Shown piece after piece: positions 45,305 to 54,889 of a stretch of 64,000 bases of DNA (its first letter is position 1; each line of letters opens with the position of its first letter). Made by a program: the position numbers and the translations under genes. The DNA comes from Sphingobium sp. OAS761 (GTDB taxonomy: Bacteria; Pseudomonadota; Alphaproteobacteria; Sphingomonadales; Sphingomonadaceae): NCBI RefSeq assembly GCF_024168485.1, contig NZ_JALJVY010000002.1, positions 62,001 to 126,000 of the forward strand. The letters run 5' to 3'. Under the pieces are notes generated by a model, which had not been told where the DNA came from, made no database searches, and saw only the letters and a program-made list of their open reading frames with translations.

Positions 45305-46474
45305 ATGAAAGACGGGATGGACAAGGCGGCTATGCGCGGCACAAGGCAGGACGAGAATTCCCCATCGGGCGCAACCGGACCAGATGGACCTGCCCTCGAT
45401 CCGAATCCGGACGCCCTGGCCGACTTCCTGCGCTCCCATGATTTCGACAGCACCGCCTATATCCATTATTACAAGGACCTTGCCCGCCTCGACGCCGGAG
45501 CCGCGCTCGATCATTATGCGCGACACGGATTTCGCGAAGGCCGCAAGGCGCCTTTCAGCCTGTCCATGTCGACGGTGCAGGCGCTGCGGCTGACCGAATG
45601 GACAGATGGATGGCGGGCGGAAATGGGGCGGCGGGCGACGCACGCCGCGCTTTGGACCCTTGATCCGAGCGGGCGCGACCTCAGACGGTTCATCGACCTT
45701 CTCACGCCGTCGCCCGACCATGTCACCGCGATCGTCATCGGCGACAGCCATAGCGCGTTCCTGGCGCAGGCGACCCCGATGCTGGCGGCCGGGATCATGC
45801 CCGCGCCGATGATCTGTTCGGGCGGATCGGCGCGCGGCCTTTCCAACTCCCATTCCCGCGCGGGCTACCGCACCTATATACTGGACCGGCTGAAGCGGCT
45901 CGGGCAGATGATCGCCCATCGCCCGGTCGTCATGAAATTCGGCCAGGTGGATATAGAATTTCTGTTCGACCTTATGCGCGTGCGCGACGGGAAGACCCGG
46001 TACGACCCCGAACGGATGCGCGCCTTCATCGACGACACGGTCGAGCGCTATGCCGGATTCCTCGCCGACTGCCGGGCCGTGTGCCGGGGCCGGCTGATCG
46101 TCATGTCGGTATTCCCCCCGACACTTGGCGATGCCACGATCCGTGCCGGCTATGTCAACGCCCATATCGCGTTCCTCAACGAGGAGGACGACGCCGACCG
46201 CCTGAAGGCCCAGCTTGCGGCACTGGACCACCCCGATCAGGTCGAGCGCACCGCCGTCGCCCGCCACTGGAACGAACGGATCGCCGACATGTGCGCGCGG
46301 ATGGGGCTGGACTATCTGGAAGAATTCGACGCCCTGCTCGGCGAAGACGGATTGATCCAGGACGAACTGTCCGATCCGGGCGATCATCATATCATACTCC
46401 GCGCGCCCCGTGCCCAGGCGCGCATCGCCGCCGTGGCCGAACGCCTGCGCGCCATGGTCCTGGACAAAGATTGA
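45305..46474 (+). CDS. SGNH/GDSL-hydrolase-like protein with N-terminal repeat
   Basis: 389 residues from the ATG at 45305 (AGGGG upstream). The middle is SGNH-like: GDSHS (146-150) supplies the block-I serine, and FGQVDIEFLFDL resembles block III. The N-terminal segment FDSTAYIHYYKDLARLDAGAALDHYARHGFREGR resembles the short repeats that precede polysaccharide glycosyltransferase modules. A final Asp/His motif is not canonical (SDPGDHHI), so catalytic activity is uncertain. A role in modifying a surface glycan is inference. Confidence 0.8.
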   Translation: MKDGMDKAAMRGTRQDENSPSGATGPDGPALDPNPDALADFLRSHDFDSTAYIHYYKDLARLDAGAALDHYARHGFREGRKAPFSLSMSTVQALRLTEWTDGWRAEMGRRATHAALWTLDPSGRDLRRFIDLLTPSPDHVTAIVIGDSHSAFLAQATPMLAAGIMPAPMICSGGSARGLSNSHSRAGYRTYILDRLKRLGQMIAHRPVVMKFGQVDIEFLFDLMRVRDGKTRYDPERMRAFIDDTVERYAGFLADCRAVCRGRLIVMSVFPPTLGDATIRAGYVNAHIAFLNEEDDADRLKAQLAALDHPDQVERTAVARHWNERIADMCARMGLDYLEEFDALLGEDGLIQDELSDPGDHHIILRAPRAQARIAAVAERLRAMVLDKD

Positions 46475-46585
46475 GCCCATGGCGCAACCGGTCGGGCACC
46501 CGCTGGACTTGCGCCGGTAAAGTCCTATAGCCCCGCCTTGACGAAGACCCGCGCGGAGGCGGGCAGGACAAGGGACCCTGGCAAG

Positions 46586-48106
46586 ATGACGATCATCAAG
46601 ACCGCCGACCTGATCGAGAGCGTCGCCGACGCACTCCAGTTCATCAGCTACTATCACCCGATGGATTATATCCGCGCGCTGGGCAAAGCCTATGAGGCGG
46701 AGGCCAATCCGGCGGCCAAGGACGCCATCGCCCAGATCCTGACCAACAGCCGCATGTGCGCCGAAGGCCATCGCCCGATCTGCCAGGACACCGGCATCGT
46801 CAATGTCTTCATCAAATGGGGCATGGATTGCCGGCTCGACGACAATAGCCGGTCGATGCAGGAGGTCGTGGACGAAGGCGTGCGCCGCGCCTATCTCAAC
46901 CCCGAAAACCGCCTGCGCGCCTCGATCCTGCGCGATCCGGCCTTTGCGCGTCAGAACACGAAGGACAACACGCCCTGCGTGCTGAATGTCGAGATGGTGC
47001 CGGGCAACAAGGTGATCGTCGACGTCGCGGCCAAGGGCGGCGGCAGCGAGAACAAGACCAAGTTCAAGATGATGAACCCCAGCGATTCGATCGTCGACTG
47101 GGTGCTGGAAATGGTGCCGCAAATGGGCGCGGGCTGGTGCCCGCCGGGCATGTTGGGCATCGGCATCGGCGGCACGGCGGAAAAGGCCGTGGCGCTGGCC
47201 AAGGAAAGCCTGATGGACCCGATCGACATGGGCGAACTCAAGGCGCGCGGGCCGCAGAACAAGATCGAGGAACTGCGCATCGAGCTCTATGACAAGGTTA
47301 ATGCGCTCGGCATCGGCGCGCAGGGCCTGGGCGGCCTTTCCACCGTGCTCGACATCAAGATCCATGATTATCCCTGCCATGCGGCGGGCAAGCCGGTGGC
47401 GATGATCCCCAATTGCGCCGCGACCCGCCACGCGCATTTCACGCTCGACGGGTCCGGTCCGGCCTATCTGGAAGCGCCAAAGCTCAGCGAATGGCCGCAG
47501 GTCGACTGGAAGCCCAGCAAGGAGGCGATCCGCGTCGACCTCGATACGCTGACGCCGGAACAGGTGCAGGGCTGGAAGCATGGCGACCGCCTGCTGCTGA
47601 ATGGCAAGATGCTCACCGGCCGCGACGCCGCGCATAAGCGCATCGCCGACATGCTGGAAAAGGGCGAGCAACTGCCCGTCGATTTCAAGGGTCGCGTCAT
47701 CTATTATGTCGGCCCGGTCGATCCGGTCCGCGACGAAGTGGTCGGCCCGGCCGGCCCCACCACCGCCACGCGCATGGACAAGTTCATGGATATGATGCTG
47801 GAACAGGGCCTGGCGGCCTGTGTCGGCAAGGCCGAGCGCGGCCCGGCGGCGACGGAGAGCATCAAGACGCACAAGAGCGCCTATCTGATGGCAGTCGGCG
47901 GCGCGGCCTACCTCGTCGCCCGCGCGATCAAGGAAGCCAAGGTCGTGGGCTTCGAAGATCTGGGCATGGAGGCGATCTACGAATTCACCGTCGAGGACAT
48001 GCCCGTCACCGTCGCCGTCGACAGCGAGGGCCAGAATGTCCACCGCCTCGCCCCGCTGGTGTGGCAGGAAAAGATCCGCAAGGAAAAGCTGCTGGAAGGC
48101 GCATGA
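46586..48106 (+). CDS. fumA: Class I fumarate hydratase
   Basis: Fe-S-dependent fumarase of the tricarboxylic-acid cycle. The start is at the ATG at 46586 (506 residues); frame upstream is open to 46538. The protein has the class I features ICQDTGI and PNCAATRHAHF with cluster-ligand cysteines, and the C-terminal domain ends AVDSEGQNVHRLAPLVWQEKIRKEKL. Class I enzymes are oxygen- and superoxide-sensitive. A 12-bp hairpin lies 38 bp after the stop. Confidence 0.97.
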   Translation: MTIIKTADLIESVADALQFISYYHPMDYIRALGKAYEAEANPAAKDAIAQILTNSRMCAEGHRPICQDTGIVNVFIKWGMDCRLDDNSRSMQEVVDEGVRRAYLNPENRLRASILRDPAFARQNTKDNTPCVLNVEMVPGNKVIVDVAAKGGGSENKTKFKMMNPSDSIVDWVLEMVPQMGAGWCPPGMLGIGIGGTAEKAVALAKESLMDPIDMGELKARGPQNKIEELRIELYDKVNALGIGAQGLGGLSTVLDIKIHDYPCHAAGKPVAMIPNCAATRHAHFTLDGSGPAYLEAPKLSEWPQVDWKPSKEAIRVDLDTLTPEQVQGWKHGDRLLLNGKMLTGRDAAHKRIADMLEKGEQLPVDFKGRVIYYVGPVDPVRDEVVGPAGPTTATRMDKFMDMMLEQGLAACVGKAERGPAATESIKTHKSAYLMAVGGAAYLVARAIKEAKVVGFEDLGMEAIYEFTVEDMPVTVAVDSEGQNVHRLAPLVWQEKIRKEKLLEGA

Positions 48107-48143
48107 CCTTCCAGCCATTCGGCACTTGCGTCAACCTGTACAG

Positions 48144-48178
48144 CCCTTTGCCGCCCGACGAGTACCGGCGGCAAAGGG
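48144..48178 (+). terminator. Perfect hairpin after fumA
   Basis: CCCTTTGCCGCC at 48144-48155 pairs perfectly with 48167-48178; 11-base loop. No T-run follows, so termination efficiency is uncertain. Confidence 0.5.
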
Positions 48179-48268
48179 AAGAATGAAGAATCGCCCTAAC
48201 CCTGATCAACCCGCAGGAACCTGCGTCATTGCACGGCATTGTCTCCGTACCTTCAGCCGGAGCAACCC

Positions 48269-48505
48269 ATGGCCTTCACCCAACTTGACCCGCCCCTGCC
48301 CGTTTCCGTCGAGGGCAAGGGAAAAGGCTTTGCCTTCGCCGTCATCGATTATGGACAGGAGCATAATCTGATCTGGGTCACCGGCATCGACGCGACAGGC
48401 GAAATCTGGTGCGCACCCAATCCGCTGGTGCGGTTGCAGGCAAACTGGAGCATGGGCCGCGCCGGATGGGCGCCGCCCGTGCCGCCCGGGACCAAACCGA
48501 GCTGA
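48269..48505 (+). CDS. Conserved small protein of unknown function
   Basis: 78 residues, starting at the ATG at 48269 (GGAG at a spacing of 7). No signal peptide or membrane helix. It contains GKGFAFAVIDYGQEHNLIWVT and GEIWCAPNPLVRLQANWSMGR, a motif combination seen in small sphingomonad proteins, function unknown. The single cysteine in IWCAPNP is a possible functional residue. Confidence 0.8.
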   Translation: MAFTQLDPPLPVSVEGKGKGFAFAVIDYGQEHNLIWVTGIDATGEIWCAPNPLVRLQANWSMGRAGWAPPVPPGTKPS

Positions 48506-48556
48506 CCGGCAATCACTGTCTGGTAAGCGTCATACACCGCTGTTATCCTGCCTGCC

Positions 48557-49612
48557 ATGTCAGGGGAAATGGACGCGGCGGGGGACGCCATCACGGGAGC
48601 CATGATGGCGCGGGCGGTCGAGCCGAGTCATGGCGAGGCGCAGGCGGCCGGCCATGGCGACTGCCTTAATTGCGGCGCGGCGCTGGCCGGCCATTATTGC
48701 GCGCAATGCGGGCAGGCCGCTCACCTGCATCGCAGCTTCGCCGCGATCGGCCATGACCTTGCCCATGGCGTGCTGCACTTCGAAGGGAAGCTGTTTACCA
48801 CGCTGCCCGAACTGGCGTTGCGGCCGGGCAAGCTGACCCGTCGCTACGTCCACGGGGAAAGGGCGAAATTCATCTCCCCCTTCGCCCTGTTCCTCTTTTC
48901 CGCGTTCCTGATGTACGCGATCTTTTCGCTGACCAGCCATCATGGCGCGGACGCGGCGGCCGGGCCCGCCATGAATGCCGAGGCCCGCGCCGAACTGAAA
49001 AAGGAACAGGACAAGGCCGATGCGCGAATCCGCAAGATCGAGGCGGAACTGGCGGCACCCGGCCTGTCCGGCAACCGCAAGGAGAAGCTGACCGAAAGGC
49101 TGGCAGATGCGCGCGACGATCGCAAAGGCCTGAGCCTTGCCAGCGGCCTTGCGGAGTCACTGACCGGGGAGGGTGTCAACGACGGCATCGCCAAATCCGT
49201 GGGCAAGGCGGTGAGCGCGGCGGCGGAAAATCCCGAATTCGCCTATTACAAGCTGAAGGCCAATGCCTATAAATTCTCCTGGGCGCTGATCCTGATCTCG
49301 CTGCCCTTCCTGTGGCTGCTCTTTCCCTTCAGTCGCCGGTTCAAGATGTATGATCACGCCATTTACGTGACCTATTCGATCGCATTCATGTCCTTGCTGT
49401 TTTCACTGTCGATGGTGCTCACCGCAGCGCATGTCACGAGCGGTCTGGTAACGCTGGCCCTGTTGCTGTTCGCGGCCTGGCACATGTATCGCCAGTTCAA
49501 GGACGCCTATTCCCTCTCACGCGCGGGCGCGCTGCTGCGACTGCCGCTGCTTTACGGCTTCGCGTGCGTGTCGCTGTCGCTTTTCTTCACCCTGATCGCC
49601 ATGTTGGGGTGA
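48557..49612 (+). CDS. DUF3667 membrane protein with zinc ribbon
   Basis: 351 residues. Cys36-x2-Cys39 and Cys48-x2-Cys51 (CLNCG ... CAQCG) form a zinc ribbon near the N-terminus, followed by the DUF3667 motif RPGKLTRRYVHGERAKFISPFALFLFSAFL. Then a long charged, probably coiled-coil region (about 135-215) lies before about four further membrane helices at the C-terminus. Function unknown. Confidence 0.92.
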   Translation: MSGEMDAAGDAITGAMMARAVEPSHGEAQAAGHGDCLNCGAALAGHYCAQCGQAAHLHRSFAAIGHDLAHGVLHFEGKLFTTLPELALRPGKLTRRYVHGERAKFISPFALFLFSAFLMYAIFSLTSHHGADAAAGPAMNAEARAELKKEQDKADARIRKIEAELAAPGLSGNRKEKLTERLADARDDRKGLSLASGLAESLTGEGVNDGIAKSVGKAVSAAAENPEFAYYKLKANAYKFSWALILISLPFLWLLFPFSRRFKMYDHAIYVTYSIAFMSLLFSLSMVLTAAHVTSGLVTLALLLFAAWHMYRQFKDAYSLSRAGALLRLPLLYGFACVSLSLFFTLIAMLG

Positions 49613-49643
49613 CGCGCGGCGATCGCCCGTTAAGAGGGCGCCC

Positions 49644-50561
49644 ATGATCACGTCCCCCATCTGGTTGCCCGCGACACTGATCGCCGGCGCGGTTCAGGCG
49701 TGGCGCACGGCGATTCAGCGCAGGGTCAGCGACAGCCTGTCCCTGAACGGCGCGGGGCTGGTGCGTTATCTCTACGGCCTGCCCTTCACTTTGGCCCTGC
49801 TGGCGGGGTACCGGCTGGCCTTGCCCGCACCATGGCCGGGCATCGGGCCGCTCTTCCCGCTGTTTTGCGCCGCCGGCGGACTGGCGCAGATCATCGCCAC
49901 CAACCTGTTGATCAGCGCATTCCGGCACCGCAATTTCGTCGTCGGCACTGCCTATTCCAAGACGGAGGCGGTGCAGGGTGCGATATTGTCCTTCCTGCTG
50001 CTGGGCGAACGGCTGACGCCGCTGGCCTGGGCCGGTATCGGATGCGGCGTGGCCGGCGTCATGTTGCTGTCTACCGGGGGGCGGCGCATGGCACCGGCGG
50101 ATTTCCTGCGCGCCCTGGGACAGCCTGCGGCCATCACCGGCATCGCTTCGGGATTCTTCTTTGCCCTGACCGCCGTCGCCATCCGCCGCGCGACCCAGTC
50201 TGTCGACACGAGCGATCACGTGCTGGCGGCGTTGATCGTGCTGGCGGCGACGGTGCCGATGCAGACGGCGATGCAGGGCGGTTGGCTGTTGTGGCGCGAA
50301 CCGACGGAAATGCGGCGCGTGCTGGCGAGCTGGCGCATTTCCGGGCAGGTCGGGCTGCTTTCGGCGCTGGGTTCGGCCTGCTGGTTCACCGGATTCGCGA
50401 CCGCGCCGGTGGCACTGGTGCGAATCGTGGGACAGGTCGAAGTCGCCTTCACGATGGCATTCGGCCATTTCTACCTGAAAGAAATGATGCAACGCAGCGA
50501 GGCCGTTGGCCTGATGCTGGTCGTGACCGGCGTCATATTGGCGCTGCTCGGCGCATTTTGA
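49644..50561 (+). CDS. EamA/DMT-family permease
   Basis: 305 residues with about ten membrane helices in two EamA repeats. It contains the motifs TAYSKTEAVQGAILSFLLLGERLTPLAWAGI and a matching second-half VGQVEVAFTMAFGHFYLKE. Drug/metabolite transporters of this type export metabolites or small molecules; the substrate is not predictable. It lies 31 bp after the DUF3667 gene. Confidence 0.93.
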   Translation: MITSPIWLPATLIAGAVQAWRTAIQRRVSDSLSLNGAGLVRYLYGLPFTLALLAGYRLALPAPWPGIGPLFPLFCAAGGLAQIIATNLLISAFRHRNFVVGTAYSKTEAVQGAILSFLLLGERLTPLAWAGIGCGVAGVMLLSTGGRRMAPADFLRALGQPAAITGIASGFFFALTAVAIRRATQSVDTSDHVLAALIVLAATVPMQTAMQGGWLLWREPTEMRRVLASWRISGQVGLLSALGSACWFTGFATAPVALVRIVGQVEVAFTMAFGHFYLKEMMQRSEAVGLMLVVTGVILALLGAF

Positions 50562-50620
50562 GGCAAGCGGGGCGCGCCGCTAACGCATAATTTACCACGT
50601 GTGGATAACGCTCACTCGTC

Positions 50621-52021
50621 ATGAGGGACGCGCAAAACGACATGATCGCCAAAGCTGTGATGAAAGTTGCCCGCCTTTCGGGCGACCTGGGCATCCGCAC
50701 GCTCGACCTTCAGGCCGACATCAGCGAACTTGCCGACCGCGTGACCCATCAGGCCCATACGATCGAAGCGATCAGCGGCGCCGCAACCCAGATGTCGCAG
50801 GATGGCGAAAGCGTATCTCTGGCCGGTCAGGATGCGCGCGCCAAAGCGGTCGCGGCCCGCGGCATCATCGATGATTCGGGCCGGCAGCTGTCCGCGGCCA
50901 ATCATAATTTTGTCGACCTTATCGCCCAGGTCAGCCGCATCCATGACCGGCTGGACGGATTTGGAGAGGCGCTCAAGACCGTCGCGCACGTGACCAGCGT
51001 CATCAGCGGCATCGCCAGCCAGACGAACCTGCTTGCGCTAAATGCCACCATCGAGGCCGCGCGCGCGGGCGACGCCGGACGCGGGTTCGCGGTCGTCGCT
51101 GCCGAAGTCAAAAAGCTGGCGCAGGAAACTGCGGCCGCGACCCAGACAATCGAAAAGTCCATCGCCGCGCTGACCGGCGAAGCCGACGGCATGCTCGACA
51201 GCATCACCCGGGGGGCGCAGACGGCACGCACCGCCCAATCCGACACACGCGACATAGAGGCGCTGGTCGAACGGCTTGCAGCGCTGATGCACGATCTGTC
51301 CGACAACAGCGAAACGGTCGCTCACCGGATCGCGTCGATGGTCGGATCGGCCGGCGAAATCCGCTCCGGGCTGGCGGCGCTGGCCAGCACGTCGACCGAC
51401 AATGCCGGGGGGCTGCAACGCCTGTCCGGCCGGATCGCCAGCGCCAGCGAAGACACCAACCTGTTGCTGCAATATCTTGCGGAGAGCGGCGTCGACATTC
51501 CCGATTCCCCTTACATCCGCTTCAGCCTGGAAACCGCCGAATGCGTCGCCAATGCCATCGAACGCGCGATTGAACAGGGGCGCATCAGCGAAGCGGAAGT
51601 GTTCAGCGAATATTATGCGCCCATTCCCGGCAGCAGCCCCGCGCAGTTTACCCATCCGATCCAGGCGGTCATGCTGCCCATCGCGCGGGAGCGGCAGGAA
51701 ATGGCGCGGAGTTTCGAGGGTCTGTTCGGCATGACCTTCACCGACCGCAACGCTTATGGGGCGATTGCCATGCCGGAACGCGCCAAGCCCCAACGGCCAG
51801 GCGACGATAACTGGAATGCGGAACATTCGCGTCAGGGACTTATCTTCGATTTCCCCGACACGCGCGAGCAGTGCAAGATCACCCAGCCTTTCTGCATCAA
51901 GGCCTATCGCCGGCCAACCGCGCAAGGGGACATCGTCCTGCTGAAGCAAGTGATAGCATCAATCCACGTACGCAACCGCCACTGGGGCGTCCTGCAAATG
52001 GCCTACAGGGACCAGGGCTGA
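50621..52021 (+). CDS. Soluble methyl-accepting chemotaxis protein
   Basis: 466 residues, no membrane segment. The conserved signalling hairpin ([36 protein letters not shown], about 127-162) binds CheA/CheW. Adaptation helices flank it. The C-terminal ~150 residues (about 300-466) are a separate globular domain ending in [18 protein letters not shown], probably a PAS-like or similar sensory module. No che genes are near, so it would connect to a chemosensory pathway elsewhere. The signal is unknown. Confidence 0.93.
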   Translation: MRDAQNDMIAKAVMKVARLSGDLGIRTLDLQADISELADRVTHQAHTIEAISGAATQMSQDGESVSLAGQDARAKAVAARGIIDDSGRQLSAANHNFVDLIAQVSRIHDRLDGFGEALKTVAHVTSVISGIASQTNLLALNATIEAARAGDAGRGFAVVAAEVKKLAQETAAATQTIEKSIAALTGEADGMLDSITRGAQTARTAQSDTRDIEALVERLAALMHDLSDNSETVAHRIASMVGSAGEIRSGLAALASTSTDNAGGLQRLSGRIASASEDTNLLLQYLAESGVDIPDSPYIRFSLETAECVANAIERAIEQGRISEAEVFSEYYAPIPGSSPAQFTHPIQAVMLPIARERQEMARSFEGLFGMTFTDRNAYGAIAMPERAKPQRPGDDNWNAEHSRQGLIFDFPDTREQCKITQPFCIKAYRRPTAQGDIVLLKQVIASIHVRNRHWGVLQMAYRDQG

Positions 52022-52099
52022 CGCTACTCCTGATCGAACGACCCTTGCCCACAAGCCGATCCTCGCTATGTCCGGGGCATCATTTTCGCGGGAGCAGGC

Positions 52100-53317
52100 A
52101 TGGGCCGCCTCATCATTGTCGTCCGGGGCGTCCTCGTCACCCTGCTGTTCCTCGTTATTGCTCTTTGCCTGGCGATCACCATTGTGCCGCCATTCCTCGA
52201 CCGCGTCTATTATCGCGGATCTGTCAGCGACCATTTTGACGGCGCCCATTTCCGTAATCCTGACGGCGTGATCGATTTTCCCGCGCCTCCGGGCGTCAGC
52301 AGGCAGGGTTTCATCGCCCGATGGCTGCTGGGGTCGGACGACCGTCCCCCATGGCCCGAAGCGATCGCCGTCAAGCCCGCCCGCCCCGCCCCCTTTGCCG
52401 CGCCGCGGGGCATGACGGCGACATGGGTAGGCCACGCAACCGTGCTGGTGCAGGCCGCCGGGCTCAATATCCTGACCGATCCGATCTGGTCCGACTATGC
52501 CAGTCCCTTCCCGCCCCTGGGGCCGCGGCGCGTCGCGGAGCCCGGTATCCGTTTCGACGACCTGCCGAAGATCGACCTGGTGGTGATCAGCCACAATCAC
52601 TACGACCATATGGACATCCCGACGCTGGAACGCCTGTGGGCGCGCGACCGGCCAAAGATCGTCACCAGCCTGGGCAATGACACGATATTGAAGGCGCACG
52701 GCATCCCCGCGACCGCACTCGACTGGGGCGGGTCCGTCACCGGCGCGGCGCTCAACGGCCTGGCGCCTCAGGCGGTGGTCCAGTGCGGCAATTATGAACA
52801 TTGCCCCGATTATCGCGTCCATGTGACCCGCAACCATCATTGGGGCAGCCGCTGGGGCACCGATCGCAACCGCGCATTATGGTCCAGCTTCCTTATCGAG
52901 ACGCGCGCCGGCAACATCTTCTTTGCAGGCGATACAGGCGCCGGCGATCTGGGCTGGCCCTATGAAGCGCGCCGGTTCGGGCCGATCCGGCTGGCGCTGA
53001 TCCCGATCGGTGCATTCCGCTTCTGGAAAGGGCAGATGCAGTCGGATTCGCACATCGGCCCCTTGCAGGCGGTGGAGATTTTCAAGCGGTTGGGCGCGTC
53101 GACCGCGATCCCGATCCATTGGGGCACGTTCCGACTGTCCTACGAACAATGGGACACGCCGCCGAAAATGCTGGAACTGGCGCTACGCTGCCAGGGGATA
53201 GACCGCAAGCGCTTCGCCCCCCTGCGCATTGGCCAGTCGCTGGCGGTGCCCGCTGTCAGCCCTGTCACGCCGGGGGCGAAACGGTGCGACGAGCGCGCGA
53301 TCCGCGCCCTGAATTAA
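52100..53317 (+). CDS. NAPE-PLD-like MBL-fold hydrolase
   Basis: 405 residues. An N-terminal membrane anchor (about 5-28) is followed by a metallo-beta-lactamase-fold domain like N-acylphosphatidylethanolamine phospholipase D (TWVGHATVLVQ; metal motif HNHYDH at 165-170; FAGDTGAGD). Most likely a periplasm-facing phosphodiesterase or lactonase; the substrate is unknown. GGGAGCAGGC precedes the ATG. Confidence 0.92.
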   Translation: MGRLIIVVRGVLVTLLFLVIALCLAITIVPPFLDRVYYRGSVSDHFDGAHFRNPDGVIDFPAPPGVSRQGFIARWLLGSDDRPPWPEAIAVKPARPAPFAAPRGMTATWVGHATVLVQAAGLNILTDPIWSDYASPFPPLGPRRVAEPGIRFDDLPKIDLVVISHNHYDHMDIPTLERLWARDRPKIVTSLGNDTILKAHGIPATALDWGGSVTGAALNGLAPQAVVQCGNYEHCPDYRVHVTRNHHWGSRWGTDRNRALWSSFLIETRAGNIFFAGDTGAGDLGWPYEARRFGPIRLALIPIGAFRFWKGQMQSDSHIGPLQAVEIFKRLGASTAIPIHWGTFRLSYEQWDTPPKMLELALRCQGIDRKRFAPLRIGQSLAVPAVSPVTPGAKRCDERAIRALN

Positions 53318-53391
53318 GGGCCGGCCGCGACCGCCGAAGCAATATGCAGAAGCGCGGCCGACGACCCGTCGTCAGCCCCGCCTCCGGCCTG

Positions 53392-53889
53392 TTACGCCGG
53401 ACAGTCGCCCACGCGCCGCGCCGTCATGTCATGGGTGGTGCGCAGCACCGCCTGACCGCCCACCATCTTCGTCATGGTGGTGCCCAGCGTCATCGTGTCG
53501 TCGGTATAATTACCCTCCAGCACGAGTTCCGACGTGCCCTTCCCCGCCTTGCATGACAGCGTGGCGATCAACCGGCCCTTGCGCAACATCTTGTCCTTGT
53601 AGACGCAGTCCTTGCCCTCGTCCCCGGCGAGCGTCGTCGCGTCGGGCACGCCGTCCTTGTCGACGGCCAGGCAGACCTTGTCCTCGCCGACCTGCTTGAG
53701 GGCCTCCTGATATTCCTCGGGCGTCACAGCGGGCGTATTGTATCCGGTCGTCTTCCGGGTGATTTCCCACTGACCGCCCTGGAGCAGGATCGGCTTTTCC
53801 TCCTGCGGCGCGGGAGCCGTTTCACCGCCGCAGGCAGCCAGGCCAAGCATCATCGGCAGCGGCAGGGCCGCACATATCATCCGTCGCAT
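53392..53889 (-). CDS. DUF3617 lipoprotein, copy 1
   Basis: 165 residues with a lipobox (LGLAAC; lipid on Cys20). The mature part begins with a DUF3617 domain (GGQWEITRKTTGYNTPAVTPEEYQ), with four or more cysteines probably in disulfides. Function unknown. Convergent with the NAPE-PLD-like gene; GGGGAGAGGAT is the ribosome site. A paralogue lies at 54257-54817. Confidence 0.9.
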   Translation of the reverse strand: MRRMICAALPLPMMLGLAACGGETAPAPQEEKPILLQGGQWEITRKTTGYNTPAVTPEEYQEALKQVGEDKVCLAVDKDGVPDATTLAGDEGKDCVYKDKMLRKGRLIATLSCKAGKGTSELVLEGNYTDDTMTLGTTMTKMVGGQAVLRTTHDMTARRVGDCPA

Positions 53890-53968
53890 ATCCTCTCCCC
53901 TGTTCTCTCGAAGGAACCACGCAAGGCTCTACCGCCGGACGGAAAAGCGCAAGGAAGAAATGCCCCGT

Positions 53969-54244
53969 TCATCGCCTGCTCCGCGTCGGCGCATGGAAAT
54001 CGGGCGGTTTGTCGGCGATCCAGGAAAGGAAACGGGCGATGACTGGCTCTGCCCGTATTTTCGCCACATCCGCAAAGCCGTGCGCCAACTGCGCATTGGT
54101 CAGCGTCGCGTGGATGGTGCGATGGCAGATGGGATGCACCTGCACGGTGTCGCGTCCGCCCCGGCTGCGGGGCAGCGGATGATGCCTTTCCACCCGCCCG
54201 CCCAATATCCGTTCGCACAGCCAGCAGCGATCAGGCTCGGCCAT
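53969..54244 (-). CDS. Small HNH endonuclease-domain protein
   Basis: 91 residues. A compact HNH fold: Cys7-x2-Cys10 and a Cys40-His41 pair probably bind structural zinc, and RHHPLPRSRGGRDT carries the catalytic histidines (His21, His22). The free-standing form is common in Alphaproteobacteria; the substrate is unknown. It lies between two DUF3617 genes on the same strand. Confidence 0.9.
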   Translation of the reverse strand: MAEPDRCWLCERILGGRVERHHPLPRSRGGRDTVQVHPICHRTIHATLTNAQLAHGFADVAKIRAEPVIARFLSWIADKPPDFHAPTRSRR

Positions 54245-54256
54245 GCGCGCTCCGCA

Positions 54257-54817
54257 TCATTGTTCCGCCGTGCACTCCGCGCCGATCCATTTACCTTCGG
54301 ACCGGGCCTTCATCGCCATCGCCTGCGGACCGCCTTCCATCTTCATATCCATGTCCATCGTGTAGCTGTCAGGCGCGTAGCTGCCCGACATGGCGGCGTT
54401 CATTACGCTGCCGCCGTCGCCCTTGCACGACACACGCCCCTTTACCGTGCCGCCTGTGGCGGCAAAATCGGCGAACTTGCAATTCTTGTTATCCTGTCCG
54501 GAGAACATGTCGGCGCCGGGATTGGCCGCCTCCTCCGGCGTGACGCAATAGGTGACCGATGCGTGACTCATCATGCGCTTCATCTGCTCTTCCATGCCGG
54601 CAGGCGCGCCGGGCATGTTCGACAGGTCGATGTCCTGAACGGTGAAACGGCCTTCCCACTGGCCAGGCTTCAGTTTTACCTTGTCGACGGCGGCCTTCAC
54701 CTCGTCCTTGCTCATGGCGTCGGTCGCGGCGATTTCTCCCTTTGTCGCGTCGGGCGTGTTGTCGCAGGCTGCGAGCATGATGGTGGCGGCGATCATTATC
54801 GTGGCGGCAGTCCTCAT
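54257..54817 (-). CDS. DUF3617 lipoprotein, copy 2
   Basis: 186 residues, starting at the ATG at 54817. A lipobox (IMLAAC, Cys18) is followed by a DUF3617 domain (LKPGQWEGRFTVQDIDLSNMPG) and conserved cysteines (TYCVTPEE, KNCKFAD, RVSCKG). The Met/Gly-rich segment (YTMDMDMKMEGG) is unusual and could bind metal, but this is speculative. Divergent from uvrB. Confidence 0.88.
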   Translation of the reverse strand: MRTAATIMIAATIMLAACDNTPDATKGEIAATDAMSKDEVKAAVDKVKLKPGQWEGRFTVQDIDLSNMPGAPAGMEEQMKRMMSHASVTYCVTPEEAANPGADMFSGQDNKNCKFADFAATGGTVKGRVSCKGDGGSVMNAAMSGSYAPDSYTMDMDMKMEGGPQAMAMKARSEGKWIGAECTAEQ

Positions 54818-54889
54818 GACCGATGTGTTTCCCCTGTTTGAGCATGCAACGGTTGCGACCTGTCTTTGCGAGGACCATATCAAGGCGCG

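Noticed and set aside
45248..48118. A 956-codon open frame on the minus strand opposite the SGNH-like and fumarase genes
   Set aside because: It is antisense to two well-supported genes and reads as His/Arg/Asp-rich, domain-free sequence. Long antisense open frames are expected from high-G+C codon bias.
54818..54889. SOS (LexA) box upstream of uvrB
   Set aside because: No GTTC-N7-GTTC pattern, as used in Alphaproteobacteria, is present in the gap or nearby upstream.
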